Assembly (NCBI GenBank): GCA_948146395.1
Contig: OX411547.1
Coordinates: 56,039,566 to 56,103,565, forward strand
Source of the DNA: Fragum whitleyi
Lineage: Eukaryota > Mollusca > Bivalvia > Cardiida > Cardiidae
Direction: 5' to 3'
DNA length: 64,000 nt
Part shown: positions 1-11,290 of the stretch, in pieces
Layout of the letters: each line of letters begins with the position of its first letter
How positions within the stretch are numbered: the stretch's first letter is position 1
Program-made: the position numbers and the translations under genes
The notes under the pieces: generated by a model
Databases searched by the model: none
Seen by the model: the letters and a program-made list of their open reading frames with translations, nothing else
Told to the model about the DNA's origin: nothing

Positions 1-231
1 ACACTCTGGTGACAGGACTCAGGACCACCGGGTCATGAGTAGAAATCCTATACATGCACCATTAGGCCTTTTGAGATTTTTGATACACAAAATTAGCTAA
101 CTCGTCATTGGCAGTTGGTAGGGGGTTAATTCTTTGAAATATCAAGTAATCAACTCCTTCACTATATTATATTTGGGGATAAAACTCAACATCTGCCGAT
201 GATAGTTGAGACTGTGTGTGACATTTTTCTC

Positions 232-812
232 AGTGGTCTTTGAGATCTACCATAAGGATATCCTAACCTTTTTGCAATCCATCAGGTGAAAATGTAGTCT
301 CTTTCTAATTGGTCTATGAGATTAATTGTAGGGACATTCTAACAATTTTGCAATCCATCAGATGATATTGTAGTCTTTTTTTAAGTTGTCTTTGAGATTT
401 TTTTTTTATTTTTTTATTTTCAAAATAATTTTGTGTTAATTTTTACCTTTTGCAGTCTAGGTGGAATTGTAGTCTCCTTCGAAGTGATCTATGAGATTTG
501 TCATAGTGACAATGTTACCTTTCTGCAATCCATCAGGTGGTATTGAAGTCTCTTTCTAAGTGGTCTATGAGATTTGTCACAGGGACATTCTAATCTTTTT
601 GCAGTCCATCTAGTGGTTTTGTTGTCTCTTTCTAAGTGGTCTACTCATCATATGGACATTCTTACCTTTTTGCAGTCCATTAAGTGGTATTGTAGTCTCT
701 TTCTAAGTGGTTTATGAGATTTGTCATAGTGACAATCTTACCTTTCTGCAGTCCATCAAGTGGTATTGAAGTCTCTTTCTCAGTGGTCTATGAGATTTGT
801 CATAGGGACATT
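232..812 (+). repeat. Tandem repeat, about 76-bp unit, 7-8 copies
   Basis: The phrase ggtctatgagatttgtcata recurs with variation near 235, 311, 386, 486, 562, 638, 709 and 784, a spacing of about 71-76 bp. The unit also holds a TTTTTGCAGTCCATCAGGTGG-like stretch. One spacing is longer (about 100 bp) because of a T/A-rich insertion near 398-440. No open frame is kept across units, so this is a diverged satellite-type array rather than coding sequence. Confidence 0.85.
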
Positions 813-974
813 CAACCTCTTCATCAGGGTCATATCGATACACATGATCCATTGTTTAACTCTGTAATTGAAAAAGCCAGATAAAGAAGTTTATTCTAGT
901 TTTTCTTCTAAAACATCTTAATTACAGCTAAACACTTTCAGCAAATATTTTACAAGCCAGATTCTAACATTATT

Positions 975-1020
975 GCTGAATGATTTGAGGTTAACTTGCT
1001 GAATGATTTGAGGTTAACTT
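975..1020 (+). repeat. 23-bp direct duplication
   Basis: The string GCTGAATGATTTGAGGTTAA, plus CTT, is present twice back to back. It looks like a recent local tandem duplication. No other structure is visible nearby. Confidence 0.8.
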
Positions 1021-1227
1021 AAGTATATATTCTATATGTTTGTTCCACAATTTTTATAAGTTGAAGTCTAATTTTCCAATTACGTAATTTGTACATGAAT
1101 GATGAGAATACAAGAATCATGATAAACTTTAAGCAATTAACTTTAATTTTGCTGGGCTGCTTGCGAGTCCTCAATTGTCTAATATTTTCCAAAATATTTA
1201 AATGTTGTCATATTTGAACCGTCACCA

Positions 1228-1845
1228 TCACACAATTTTTCCACTATGTTTTCCAAAGGGTAATGGATATCTAAGAATTGGAAAACAACTTTTTTTAAAT
1301 AAATGAACAGATTCAAAGTAATAAGGTTATTGCTAGTAGGCCTGAAGGACATGAAACTTTTACCAGTCCTCCCTAAATTCCACAGGTCTGTGTCCAGAGG
1401 ACTGGAGTTAATGTCGATCCCTGCTTATGAATCTTGCACTAATATATACATTTGATTTTATAGACAAGGGGTCAAACTCCATATAGTAGCTGTAATCATA
1501 GGGTATGAACCGAGAATTCTGTGTCAATTTACATCCAATCTTAACGCACAATACAACATTTCATAGTTAAAAAGATAAACTACCATTGTAAACTTAATTT
1601 TATGACCAAATAAACTTTATATGTGAAAGCCAAACTAAAATGTCACACAATCTGGCACCAATCAGGGTTCAACACTAACACCAGTCTACAGGCCCGAGAC
1701 CTGTGGATAATTTGGAGGACTGGAAGATGTTACCTTACTGCATGTCCTTTAGGCCTGCAGAACCTAGTATTTTAAATCTGTCCAATTTTGAAAAAAAAAT
1801 GCCTTTCCAATACTAAATTTTGCATTACCATATGGAAAACATTGT
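1228..1845. mobile_element. Foldback element with long imperfect terminal inverted repeats
   Basis: The left arm (about 1228-1400: TATGTTTTCCAAAGGGTAAT, TTGGAAAACAAC, AGTAGGCCTGAAGGACATG) reappears in reverse complement on the right (about 1690-1845: CATGTCCTTTAGGCCT, CCTTTCCAA, TTACCATATGGAAAACAT). Each arm is over 100 bp and diverged, with about 290 bp between. No transposase frame is visible, so it is non-autonomous. Its right edge merges with the F1 hairpin. Confidence 0.65.
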
Positions 1846-1902
1846 AGAAAAAGAAGAAATTGCTTGTCAAAAGCAATTTCTTCTTTTCCAATAATGTTTT
1901 CC
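1833..1902. mobile_element. F1 hairpin element, copy 1
   Basis: A perfect 17-bp stem (AAAAGAAGAAATTGCTT at 1849-1865 with its complement at 1871-1887) is flanked by GGAAAACATTGT on the left and AATGTTTTCC on the right, extending the palindrome. The same element lies at 47386-47450 and 54821-54886. The 132-residue open frame starting at 1864 begins in this hairpin and is not credible as a gene. Confidence 0.8.
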
Positions 1903-2236
1903 ACTTTTCCTTGCAATTTATCTCTTAAATTGTTTAAAATCAAACATGATTTTTTATGCAGGGCCTGTTGTTATAAGGGAGGACCTGTAATATTTGGGAC
2001 TTACGGGTCCTTCAGGCTGGTGGCAACAAGTAGTTGGTGTCAAACCTTGCCAATTCGCAGATCAGACACAGGCATGCACATAATATTATTAGGACAAATG
2101 TTCATACGGACCCAACAAACCACGACCAGGTACATGGTTAGTTCAGTTGGTAGAGCAAAGGTAAATCTTATTTGTTTGAAAGGGGTTTTACCCCAATATC
2201 AACAATCTCTCAGTTATATCACTGCAGCTGGAGCAC

Positions 2237-2470
2237 CTAACAATGGTTTTGAATATTTCTAAAACCAGTATTTAATAGCATTACATCCTTTTCTAACCTC
2301 CAGCAGCTATCCAAGATGGGTCTATGATTATCGACCATTTGGTGGAAGACAAATAGATCTGGTCGGAAAGAATGAGTCCGGCCCCTGGGGATTGAACCCC
2401 ACTGGCCAGACCTTTCGATTGACAGAAAGACTGAGACGCTACAAACCAATGGTAGATCTTTTAGTGAATC
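2237..2470 (-). mobile_element. tRNA-derived SINE, reverse orientation
   Basis: Read on the minus strand this has a tRNA-like head with a B-box-like GGTTCAATCCCC, then ACTCATTCTTTCCGAC, a phrase about a number of letters being shown (CCACCAAATGGTCGATAATC), then GATAGCTGCTGGAGGTTAGAAAAGGATGT. The same order occurs at 34313, 36030, 38432, 48520 (minus) and 49335. The 3' GCGGCGTAAAACCCC tail is missing here, so the copy is truncated. Confidence 0.75.
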
Positions 2471-2649
2471 CATGGGTCTTTGTTTGAGCACAGACTCTAT
2501 GTATATTTAAAGTCCCTGGTTTGAGTCACATACATGTCAGGCACACTTTTCTGCCCAGATTTAGATCTAGATCTACTTCATAAGACTTAATTAATTTACA
2601 TCAAGCCTTTGTAACAAAGATCTTGTATGGAAATATGTGTATCAAAATT

Positions 2650-2870
2650 GTATGACTGGCCCAATATAGCTCTGGTGGTAAAGCGTTGTGCCCCAAACCC
2701 AAAGGTGAATGGGTTTGAGCCCTATTGGCCGCGGGTTGTGTCCTTGGGTAAGACACTTTACAGTCACTGCCTCAGGTCCAGCCAGCTGTGATAGGGTAGC
2801 AGTGGATGAAACCTCATAAGATTCGATCTTGTAGGGATTCTAAAGCCTCTTTTCTTGTGAGTGTGTGACT
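2650..2870 (+). mobile_element. Second SINE-like repeat with tRNA-like head
   Basis: An A-box-like TAGCTCTGGTGGTAAAGC is followed by a B-box-like GGGTTTGAGCCCT and then TGTCCTTGGGTAAGACACTT, a phrase I know as a recurrent conserved segment of animal SINE-like repeats. It ends near GATGAAACCTCATAAG. This family differs from the one at 34313. Assignment to a named SINE superfamily would need a library search. Confidence 0.5.
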
Positions 2871-2879
2871 GCGTGTAAC

Positions 2880-3660
2880 TGTTTAATATGTTTTTTGTTT
2901 ACATGTAATGTATTAATAATGTCTATGTATGATGTAGATCTATAATATCTATCTATCTGTCTATCTTCAAATACTGCCTACGCCCTCGCGAGCATTACTG
3001 GCAGGCACTGCGCGTCAGGGTTGTGAAAAGAGTGAAAGATAAAAGAATATAGAAAGTGTAGTAAAAGAAGAGGGGTTAATATTCAGATCGATGAGGGGAG
3101 TTATATTAAAAAGCAACCATTATAGGACACAGTAAAAGGTGTTAAAAGGTATTAAAAGGTATAAAAAAGGTAAAAACAGACACTGCAGTGTACTCTTATT
3201 CTTACGGTCTGAAGTGTTGCAGCTCTCCTATTGATGCCCGGAAGTTTTCTAGGCTTGGAGAGGCTACAGCATTTTCCGATGGAGCATTCCATTGGACAAT
3301 AGCCATAGGGTAGAAGGAATATTTGTAGTAAATTTACCTGTATGAATCTGGCGGAATGTCATAGAATGGCAATACCTGGAAACCCTACAAGTAGGCTGGA
3401 CATATTCAGTTGTTGTAATAATTTTAAAATGTATTACGCCGTTAGGCAGTGCTCCAACTGTTGGAGGGAAATACTTAGGAAATAAGAAGAGAAGTTTGAT
3501 AAAAGATCTAGAGAATCTAGTTTTCAAAAGATCTTTACCGTTTAACCAACCTTAAAGACTACGTGCTCTTGTTTAATACTACATCTACTGTCACAAGTCC
3601 AAATTTCAAAAGTCTACCAAGAAATAAAACAAAATAAAGAAAACAAGAAAGAGGCATATG
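2880..3660. other. Intergenic, no gene seen
   Basis: It holds a short CTAT microsatellite (about 2944-2966) and a run of GGTATTAAAA-type short repeats (about 3135-3175). The open frame on the minus strand at 3264-3527 shows no family resemblance. Nothing else is supportable. Confidence 0.5.
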
Positions 3661-3685
3661 TATGTTTACCTGTCAATCCTCTTTT

Positions 3686-3785
3686 TCTAGCCGGAAGTTA
3701 AAAACCCGGAAGTGAAGTGGACCAGAACGAACTTGTAAGAGGTGTAAGGTCACCTGGCCAAGTACTTCCGGGGTCGTAGGGTGCT
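3686..3785. promoter_or_regulatory. Cluster of ETS-type CCGGAAGT sites, possible promoter
   Basis: CCGGAAGTT and CCGGAAGTG lie within about 25 bp of each other, and ACTTCCGGGG follows about 60 bp later in a locally GC-richer patch; a fourth CGGAAGTT lies near 3240. Clustered ETS sites are typical of animal housekeeping promoters near the start site. I cannot attach a first exon to it. It could serve the gene whose last exon is at 12815, but that is a guess. Confidence 0.3.
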
Positions 3786-4364
3786 GAAATAGTCCCTAGA
3801 AAAATTTTAACCCCATTTTCAAGTGTGTAAATAGGCATATAAAGAAGAACTTTCTGCTCTTTTATGGTTAGATCTTTGACAATGTATTCTTTTGCAGTAA
3901 GTAAGCCAATATTTTCTTCATTTTTCAGGACTACTTTTTGTGTTCAGCTGGTTGGTGTACTCCAGGGGGGTGTAGATTAAGCCGACTGTTTTGTCTTGGA
4001 ATTTAGACGGTACGTGTGTTTGAGCTGATTTTGCGGAAAATCCAATGCATCATGATCTGGTTTAAATGGCATTTTTCAAGAGTCCTAGGGGCAATCTATT
4101 CACATTAGGCACCCATATAGCCCAACGAATGTAGGGGAATCAGTGTCGTTGTGTTGAAAATGTGGAATTTACATGTATTTATATAGGAGAAAAAATGAGT
4201 GAGCTGCAACCAAGAGAACCTCCAGGCTACAACAATACAACACAGCGGGCTAACCATTAGATCTATACTAAGATATCAAACTCGTGTTTCTTGTAAAGTT
4301 GTGCAATGTTGTCTTTTTCAGTCTACCAATCATCACGTAAAGTTTTGAAATTAGTTAAATGTTC

Positions 4365-4438
4365 GTAATTTAACCGATATTCAAATTGTCGTCTGCATCG
4401 TCTAATGCAGACGACAATCCGAATTTCGGTTGAATTAC
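4365..4438. repeat. Strong hairpin with 16-bp core stem
   Basis: The core ATTGTCGTCTGCAT pairs with ATGCAGACGACAAT across a 6-base loop, and outer arms GTAATTTAACCGATATTCAAA and its imperfect complement extend it to about 33 bp per arm. No gene context suggests a terminator; a miniature palindromic transposon is more likely. Confidence 0.75.
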
Positions 4439-4633
4439 AAAATATCAGTCTTACATCTTTGAAATGCTAGAATGAATGATATACGATGGTATTCATACAT
4501 AATACGGACGTTGCGTAGAAATGTGTGTTTTTTTCTTTTCTATATACCCCAGAAAATATCATTTTCAACATGTTAAAATCAATTCAGAAATAAATTAGTA
4601 CTTTGAAACCTTCTTCCCAGCTCAGCAGTAATA

Positions 4634-4705
4634 GCCGTGATCGTATAGTGGTTAGTACTTCGCGTTGTGGCCGCGACAACCCAGGTTCGAATCCTGGTCA
4701 CGGCA
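4634..4705 (+). tRNA. tRNA-His (anticodon GTG)
   Basis: A complete 72-nt cytosolic tRNA with no intron. The acceptor stem is GCCGTGA (4634-4640) paired with TCACGGC, with discriminator A at 4705. The anticodon stem TCGCG/CGCGA encloses the loop TTGTGGC with GTG at 4667-4669. The T arm carries a consensus B box GGTTCGAATCC (4684-4694), and the D arm GTATAGTGGTTAGTAC supplies the A box. A T5 run at 4737-4741 can end Pol III transcription. All stems pair and the sequence matches the animal tRNA-His consensus closely, so I take it as functional rather than a SINE head. Open frames overlapping it on both strands are shadows. It stands alone, with no other tRNA nearby. Confidence 0.96.
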
Positions 4706-4911
4706 GTGATCGTCGCTGTCATGGCACAGCTGAGTATTTTTGTTTCTGGCACCAATTTTATAGGCCAATACAGTATGTTATGAAACATTCATTGCGTTTT
4801 TACTTTAAATTATTTCAACTATGGGTAAGTAAGCCTTAAAAACATATTTTAAGCTTCAATCCAAAGAAGAAGCATGGTGTGAGGTATTTATTTCCACCGC
4901 ATGTTAAATCA

Positions 4912-6313
4912 ATTTGTAGGGGAGACCGGGGCAAAGTGTTACAATTTTTAATCAATTCACAAATTTTCCGACACCATAGCTATTTTGAATTTATTTAATA
5001 TATGAATCGAAAGTTTAACGAATTTGGAACTAAAAAATACTTTGATTAAACAATTTCGTCATATTATATAAAATTTAAACGCAGACAAAAATACCGGTAA
5101 AAGTAACACATTGCCCCGGGTTTTTGGGACAAAGTGTTACACCTACCGGGGCAAAGTGTTACATGGCATACAGTCGTCACGAAAAGGGCTTCCGTTTGCT
5201 TTTACAATACCGGGATAAACATGAAAATGCCTTTTGGCAAAATATTATTCAAAATTAGACTGCAAGTTTTGCACACACTGACTTGGTCACCCATGACAAA
5301 AAAGTGCATTTCTTGCGCCTAACCACATGTTTCAAACCGATTCCTTAATAATAAAATACTCAGACCATATCCTAAAATATTCTCTTTTCTTTTTTCTCTT
5401 ATAAAGACATAAACCATAAATCTCGTATTGTATGTCCATTTGCGGAATAAATCTAAGAGCACCTGTGACTACTTGAATCTACTGTAGTTTCGAATAAGTC
5501 TGAAAGTCAGAAGTCTAAAAAGTCAGAAAGTATAATATGATCATGGCTGAGTTGCATTAATTACTATTAAGTATCTTAAACTCTAAATTTATGAAATTAC
5601 ATAAAAAATCTGTGATTAACCACAAACTTTAAGAAATAAGCCCATTGGACAGCCAAATCCCCGTTTCAACATGTCCGAATATATAGCGGACAAAGCATTT
5701 TGAGAAAAGCTGGTTACTCTTGCAACGGGAAATTTATCTTTATCGTACAACGGTTTCTATTGCATATAATTAGATGTTAAATGATTTGCACAAACATTAA
5801 AACTTCGTCTGAAGCTTCTTTGAATTCGTTTCAGTCATAATCTCGTTATCTGGAAATTGAATACTGGCGCTAAACATATTGTGTGCAAAATGTTACACTG
5901 TAACACTTTGCCCCACGTCCTGTGTAACACTTTGCCCCAATCGCAATTTTTTGGAAAAGATACTCGTGCAAAGAAAAGAAAGGTTTACAGTAACATAATT
6001 TGTACACAAAAGTAAGCTTCTGGATCTCGGGGTCCCATAACCATATGACATTCCTATTTCTTGTACTCTTATATCAGACGAGGCGGATATTTCAAAGGTG
6101 GTAAGAATTTACTTTTGTGTCACAAAAATTGTTTTCTGATTCTTCTTAAGTGGACATTCCTATTTCATGAATCTATTATGCAGCAAAACATGCATAATCA
6201 AAAAACCTTTTTCTAAGAAATAACACCTGGGACATTAATGATGTCAAAAAGAAAATATTTCAAACGTAACTCTTTGCCCCGTGTAACACTCTGCCCCGGT
6301 CTCCCCTACAAAT
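4912..6313. mobile_element. 1.4-kb foldback DNA element built on GGGGCAAAGTGTTAC modules
   Basis: The ends ATTTGTAGGGGAGACCGGGG (4912) and its exact reverse complement (ending 6313) form a 22-bp perfect inverted repeat that continues imperfectly to about 32 bp. The module GGGGCAAAGTGTTAC is repeated inside: facing right at 4928 and twice near 5126-5165, facing left near 5106, twice near 5895-5940 and twice near 6270-6300. The centre is AT-rich. No transposase is visible; the 62-residue frame at 5134-5322 has no family features. A non-autonomous element is the likely identity. Confidence 0.85.
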
Positions 6314-6689
6314 GGCTTATTTAGACCAACCACGGACCATTATTTTGTATATTTAGAGTCCCTGGACCAACAATAGAGGGACGACGGAAATAATTTCGAA
6401 AAGCATCCGTGACAGACGAAAAATTCAAATTCATTTCTACAAACTACATACCTTTACATATTACTACAAGTGATACAGTGATACAAGATTTTATTCAGAA
6501 AACCATCACAACAAAAAGGGTGTCCTCCACCAAACATGTCAAAACATAGTGAAATACAATATCAAAGAATGATAACTAGATCTAGCAGTTATCACGAAAT
6601 ATCTAAGAATGATAACAAGCAATTTATCATCAAATAAATAAGTTATTAGATGTCTTGATAAAATCACAAACATATTTTGTTTCCTCTAA

Positions 6690-7260
6690 TGTTTCTGGGT
6701 TCAGAATTAGAATTTTCTGGCGTCAGAAAATTCTAAATGAGTTGGCTTCCAGATCATGGCAGTCAAAATGGAGCTTTTGAAATAAAATTGATATTGATGC
6801 AGAGTACTTCTGACAGTAAAGAATGAAATGTACTTCATCGTCTAATTTATTGCAAGCATGAATTGCACAGTCTTTCATCCTTTCATATGAGATCTAAAAT
6901 AGCGACGTGCCGTATGAAAGCATCAAATAGATCAAACTTTTAGGAATTGTGAATTGAATCATAATCAAAAATATTTGATTTTAAAGAAAAAATTGCCTTA
7001 AGAATTTTTTGGTAAAGATGATCAACGGCATGCTTTAATTTGCCATTGCTTGAAAGAATAATACCAATATATTTATATTTATTCACTCTTTAAATTGTTG
7101 AATCATTCAATTTGAAACTGAGAATTTCTGTTTTCACTTTTCTTGAACTGAAAATCTTAACTTCAGTTTTGTCTATGTTGATCTTCAGCTTCCATTGATA
7201 GCAATATGTTTGTAGTGAGTCAAGACAGGATTGTCAACCTTCCTTAATCTCAGACTAAAA
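6690..7260 (-). mobile_element. Decayed LINE ORF2 fragment (downstream of RT)
   Basis: Minus-strand translation, broken by stops and shifts, gives pieces such as LQTYCYQWKLKINIDKTEV, then KYIGIILSSNGKLKHAVDHL, then a distal C..H..C-type stretch around DDEVHFILYCQKY. These are the segments that follow the polymerase motifs in non-LTR retrotransposon ORF2 proteins, and they match the order seen in the fragment at 30040-31980. No intact frame remains. Confidence 0.7.
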
Positions 7261-7859
7261 ATGTTAGCTTTAGCTAACTAAGCTTCATTTTCAGCTCAAA
7301 GTTAAATAAATTGACGCGAAATACGTAATTATAAGACGACAATAGAGAGACGAATATATGTCGGAAAGCACCACAAACCTATAACACATTTTCTTTCAAT
7401 CTACAATTTAGGCCTAAATACCTGTTCAATGATCGAAGATTCTCGACAGTTCAAAAGGTTATTTTTTTAAATAAAAGAAACAAGTGGAAAAAGAAAGGAT
7501 AATACTTTGAATAAAGTTTGGCTTGATAATGAATGTGTTAGATAACAAACTTTAGGATTCATTTGAAACGTTTTCGCGCAAGTAAAAGGGAAATGATTTA
7601 CACGTTTATCTACAACATAAAAACAAGTATAAATCAACTTTTAAAACAAAAAATATAAATATCAGCAAAACATTCAACAAATTTAGAAAATAATACTAGA
7701 AACAGTAAGAGTTTTTTTTTTTGGATCGAGGTCCGAAATAAGGGATAAAAAGAAAAAAAAAAACGTACACGTCAACTCTTTCTGTAAATGATTGGTATAA
7801 ACCATTGTAAACATTTGTTACGCAAAAGTGATGATGCTCAAAGCACTTTCCATATTGTA

Positions 7860-8010
7860 GATAAAATTAGCCGCTACGGGCTGTTGAGTCACCAAAACAG
7901 GGGCCCATAATGGCAAAATGAAAAAAAAAATCTCCGAAACTACTGATCAGAATCCAGTCAAATTTTACAGGGATGATCATGGAAAAGGGGGCCTTTTTGT
8001 GATGCAACAT
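7860..8010 (+). repeat. Fragment of the cassette repeat found at 9930-11290
   Basis: The string GCTACGGGCTGTTGAGTCACC followed by AACTACTGATCAGAATCCAG and TTTTACAGGGATGATCATGG matches one unit of the array at 9930-11290. The 67-residue open frame at 7918 lies inside the repeat and is not a gene. Confidence 0.7.
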
Positions 8011-8162
8011 TTCTTGTATTATTTATCTACAATGACCTGGCACTCATTAAATATTCGTTTTGACCCCTTATTGATAGTCGGTAAATTGTTTCTTAATATA
8101 GACTTATACTCGCGAAGTTAAGATGGAAAAATATGCATCACAGTTCGAAGTACACACGGAAA

Positions 8163-8230
8163 TTTAGCGGTGGTGGTTAGGCTGCGTTCCCATATTCGGG
8201 AGGCCACGAGTTCAAGCCGGACTATGACCA
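8163..8230 (+). repeat. Degenerate tRNA-like segment
   Basis: GCGGTGGTGGTTAGGCTGCG resembles an A-box region and ACGAGTTCAAGCCGG a poor B box. The stems do not pair, so this is at best a SINE or tRNA relic. Confidence 0.4.
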
Positions 8231-8865
8231 TAAATATTTCTGTTTCTTTTTTGGGGAACACTTAATTGAGTACCGATTTTGATACTTTTGATATTTTGAA
8301 CAGTGTTGCCTGAGACTATTTGTATTCGGCAATGCCTTTCCGTCAGCCTCAATTTGACTACTAAGTATTGTAAAGTCCTGTCCATTAATCATTGGTAATT
8401 ACTGAAAAAAATATAAATTTTGAAAAGTATCTAGATCTTTCTTTAAGAGATGAAGAGGCACTTTTTAAAAAAAAAAAAAAAATGATTGTATGAAATTAAA
8501 AACACATACAGGGTTTGAACACGTTAATCGAATTCCTGTTTAACTCTTATCTCTCTCTTTTAATTCAATATCATGGAGCAAATGAGATCTTTATCGTGAC
8601 TACTTTTTAGTACAAGCTTACTAACAACTTATTATTTTTTTCATTGAGGTATGAAAAAAATCTTACTCTCAATTATAATACAATAATCTTGGTTGGTATA
8701 AACACACAAAATTGAATGATGTCAGAATAAAATATATTGATCGTAACTGACAAAAAAAACCCAAACAAGATACAAATTAATGATAAGAAATGTAATTAAA
8801 AAAAAAACGAAAAAAATCAATATGTTAACGATAATCACAATGATTATAACATGTGTCTCTGTCAG

Positions 8866-8935
8866 GAATTGAACTCGACCCAACAACTTATCGGTGTACT
8901 GGAAGGCGTCTGTAACCACTGTGCTACCGCGACTT
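8866..8935 (-). repeat. tRNA-like segment, reverse strand
   Basis: On the minus strand it reads GTCGCGGTAGCACAGTGGTT and then a B-box-like GAGTTCAATTCCTGACA. The acceptor arms do not close well, so I treat it as a tRNA-derived relic, not a gene. The minus-strand 65-residue frame here is a shadow. Confidence 0.45.
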
Positions 8936-8939
8936 TTTG

Positions 8940-9925
8940 AAGAGGATGTGAAATAATAACTTAAACGGTGAATGAAATTGGGTAACGATGCGGGAATATT
9001 CGAGCGTTAACGGACGTTAATGAGTGCCAGGTCATTTTAGATAAACAATACACACAGTTTGTGCATATATTGACAGATTTCACGAAACTTTCATTAAATG
9101 TTACTCATTTGACTATGCACACATTTAGCCTCTCTGAAATGTTATCTGTTTCATGAAGAAAAGGAATTTCGTGTAAGAATGTTTGTTTCATTTTAAGCAT
9201 TTACCGACCTTGGTCTCCGATGATTATCTACTTACAAATAGATAATAGCATAACTGAATATTTTTAATGCAATTTATAAATGTATTCTGATAAATCTGTT
9301 AGGCCAGTGGAGCGATAAGTGCCAGTGGAGCGATTCTAGACGTCATAAGCCTCTTGTTAGTGATTTACATGTTGAGGACGAAAACCAATGTGTGTAAATG
9401 TGTCCCTCTTTAATGACTTGAGAAAGGATTACATTGACTCGCAATATACAGATGTATTAAACGTAACATCATTTTATAAGCTTATGCCACCAAAAATGAA
9501 ACGACTGTCCAAGATTCAGCTATGCTCATCTTTTATGTGCTAGAAAAAAGAAAACTATATTTTGAATCACCAAAAGTATAGTTACATATTTAGAAATACT
9601 GTGTCTCCTTAAAACATATATACATGTATCCGTTTATAGATGTTTCAATTGACAGAATTTCAGATTGTTTCACTCTTTATCAGATTATTTATCTTTATGC
9701 TGTTTATCATATATTTAATACACTTACACATTTTGTTTGTATTGTTAAATGTGTGTAAATGTGTATAGGCTGTTGGCCTTATGATACAATTAAAATTTGA
9801 AATTTGCTTATTGCTAAAAACGGATAGCTTAAGCTGGTGAAGCTTGATATACTGTTCAAAGTTTAATAAAAAGACGTGAACTACCTTACTATAAAACTGC
9901 TTTAGAAAGTAAATACGTTTTATTA
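8940..9925. other. Intergenic, no gene seen
   Basis: AT-rich sequence. A short duplication of GCCAGTGGAGCGAT lies at about 9303-9336. Parts of 9000-9240 (TTCACGAAACTTTCATTAAATG onwards) recur in altered form at about 11450-11650. The 90-residue minus-strand frame at 9660-9932 has no recognisable features. Confidence 0.5.
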
Positions 9926-9929
9926 CCTC

Positions 9930-11290
9930 CACTGGACAAAGTCCAGCAGGCTATTGCCGCGCTCTTTGTCCGTTGTGCGTCCGTGAGTCTGTCCGAGTAT
10001 GCGTAATTCTTTTCTTTAATCATCAATTCAACCAAATTTCACAGGAATGATGCATTGGACACACCCTTTCAGATTCCCTCTTTTATTCCTGATCAGACTG
10101 TTTACTTTGACGCTACGGGCTGTCGAGTCACCCAGAGAGGGCTCTCTATGGTGAAATATATAGAGGATTATCGTTTGTTTCAGTGTAAGATCGATTTATA
10201 TTTCATTGAGTGAACAACAAAAGATATATTTTCACGAATGGCAGAGCCACGAGTGAAAATATAGCTTTTGTTATTCATGAAATAAATCAATCTTACTCGA
10301 AAAACAAACGATTATTCTATTTCTTTATTGCAAAAAGTAGACAAAATGTGAAATTTCCAGGACATATTTTCGTAAAGCGCGTCATTTTGCACGTGACTGC
10401 TATGCAACGTTCTTTGTGACGTCACTTATTTCACCCCGCATAGATGACGTCAGATAGGGTGAAATGCACAAAAGCAGGGTAAAAGTTTTTGATAATTTCA
10501 CTACTTTTGCGGTGAGATTATCAAGTGATATTTTACCGTTATTTCTCGATAAACCACCGAAAAGCATTAAAGAACATGTGATAATCTACCGTTATTTCTC
10601 GATTAACCACCCAAAACCACTAAAGAAAAAAAACCTCCTTCTCTGAAACTACCGGTCATAATTCAAGGAAACTCCGCAGTAATGATGCTTAGGACATGCT
10701 CTTTCGATTTCTTTTTATTATTATTATTATTATTAAATCCTGATAATGCTGATAACTTTGGCTCTTAAGGCTGTCGGGTCACCAAAAAATCTCTTTTGCT
10801 GAAATATAAAAAAACTCCTTCTCTGAAGGTATAGGGTAGAATTTCAGCATATTTTCACTGGAATAATTCCTGGGACATGCTCTTTCAGATTCCTTCCTTT
10901 TATCCTGATCAAGCTGATTACTTGGGCGCTACCGGCTGTCAAGTCAACAAAAAAGGGCTTCTTATGGTGAAATATAAAAATATCTTCATCTCTGGAACTA
11001 CTGATCAGAATTCAACAAATTTTTACAGGAACTATCCTTAGGACATGCTCTTTCAGACTCATTCTTTTAATCCTGATTTGACTGATAACTCGAGTGCTAC
11101 AGGATGCCGCATCAGCCAAAAATGTCCCTATATGGTAAAAGATAAATCTTCTGTAAACCATCTGGTTTGAATTCAACCAAATTTCACAGGAATGGACAAT
11201 AAGACATGTTCTCTTAATTGGTGCTATCGAGTCAGCTAATAAAAGTGTAACATGACAAAATATTTAAAAAAAAACAAACACTTTTTCTCT
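9930..11290 (+). repeat. Diverged cassette array, about 180-bp unit, five units
   Basis: Each unit runs: CCAAATTTCACAGGAATGAT, GGACATGCTCTTTCAGATTC, TTATCCTGATCA, GCTACGGGCTGTCGAGTCAC, then TCTATGGTGAAATATA. Units start near 10025, 10640, 10815, 11000 and 11160. Between the first and second sits the F2 element (10165-10575). The array opens with a CGTTGTGCGTCCGTGAGTCTG stretch, a layout common to mollusc cassette repeats whose function is unknown. A (TTA)n run interrupts it at about 10713-10735. Confidence 0.8.
10165..10575 (+). mobile_element. F2 MITE-like element, plus orientation
   Basis: About 410 bp, matched in reverse complement by 23193-23590. One end folds: ATATTTTCACGAATGGC is answered by GAGTGAAAATATAGCTTTTG. 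Two TGACGTCA octamers lie at 10417-10424 and 10445-10452, then GATAATTTCACTACTTTTGC and TACCGTTATTTCTCGATAAA. The last block is duplicated just downstream (to about 10625). Two overlapping open frames (69 and 60 residues) fall inside and are not genes. Confidence 0.8.

Noticed and set aside
232..812. CRISPR-like array
   Set aside because: Repeats are contiguous and diverged, without unique spacers, in a eukaryotic context.
1864..2262. 132-residue plus-strand open frame
   Set aside because: It starts inside the F1 hairpin and runs through repeat sequence into the edge of a SINE; no domain features.
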